Notes under the pieces: model-generated
Told to the model about the DNA's origin: nothing
What the model saw: only the letters and a program-made list of their open reading frames with translations
Databases searched by the model: none
Part shown: positions 63,995-64,000 of the stretch, one piece after another
How the letters are laid out: each line of letters starts with the position of its first letter
Position numbering within the stretch: position 1 is the first letter of the stretch
Source of the DNA: Amphiduros pacificus
Taxonomy: Eukaryota; Annelida; Polychaeta; Phyllodocida; Hesionidae
Assembly: GCA_949316495.1 (NCBI GenBank)
Contig: OX439000.1
Location: 3,288,501-3,352,500, forward strand
Reading direction: 5' to 3'
DNA: 64,000 bases
Made by a program: the position numbers and the translations under genes

Positions 63995-64000
63995 TGGTAC
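63995..64000 (-). CDS. Sushi-domain gene, next exon cut by the window edge
   Basis: A donor (GTAAGT) at 63994-63989 on the minus strand is preceded by GTACCA. Its single trailing base would complete an Ile codon with the exon at 63658, matching phase 1. Only six bases are inside the window. Confidence 0.5.

Noticed and set aside
1-64000. Retroelement or virus-like polymerase remnants
   Set aside because: I looked for reverse-transcriptase, integrase and capsid-type motifs in the open frames and saw none.

Overview
This window is AT-rich animal nuclear DNA: split genes with GT-AG introns, many tandem repeats and a few transposon relics. The best-supported gene is Rab3, the small GTPase of regulated secretion. 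Its residue choices (for example a [13 protein letters not shown] start, [13 protein letters not shown] and a CQC tail) look lophotrochozoan, most likely molluscan. This placement is from memory of the family, not from a search.

Layout. (1) 1-2042, plus strand: the last three coding exons of an unrecognised protein with an RPGSA-repeat tail, followed by 3' UTR or intergenic DNA. (2) 9673-41159, minus strand: the complete coding region of Rab3, 218 residues over five coding positions. Position 4 exists as two 125-bp exons (21706-21830 and 21115-21239) that encode alternative versions of the same segment and must be mutually exclusive. The ATG is the first base of its exon, so at least one non-coding exon lies upstream; a candidate ends at 56770. 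(3) 58137-60549: a 2.4-kb non-autonomous DNA transposon with about 365-bp terminal inverted repeats and an 8-bp target duplication. (4) 61623-64000, minus strand: the 3' end of a gene built from one-exon sushi (CCP)-like domains, all phase 1.

The Rab3 introns and the DNA upstream hold more than fifteen tandem arrays. Unit lengths include 12, 18, 21, 23, 31, 34, 37, 39, 51, 57, 64, 65 and 74 bp. The largest is a 5.6-kb, roughly 85-copy 65-bp satellite (28641-34206). It shows a 35-unit (2275-bp) higher-order duplication, and every unit I read carries a perfect POU octamer (ATTTGCAT). Several arrays with unit lengths divisible by three create long open frames that I do not regard as genes.

No rRNA gene, intact tRNA gene, CRISPR array, retroelement polymerase or virus-like element was recognised. 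Exon boundaries were read by eye from splice sites, phase and protein continuity; no search was run.
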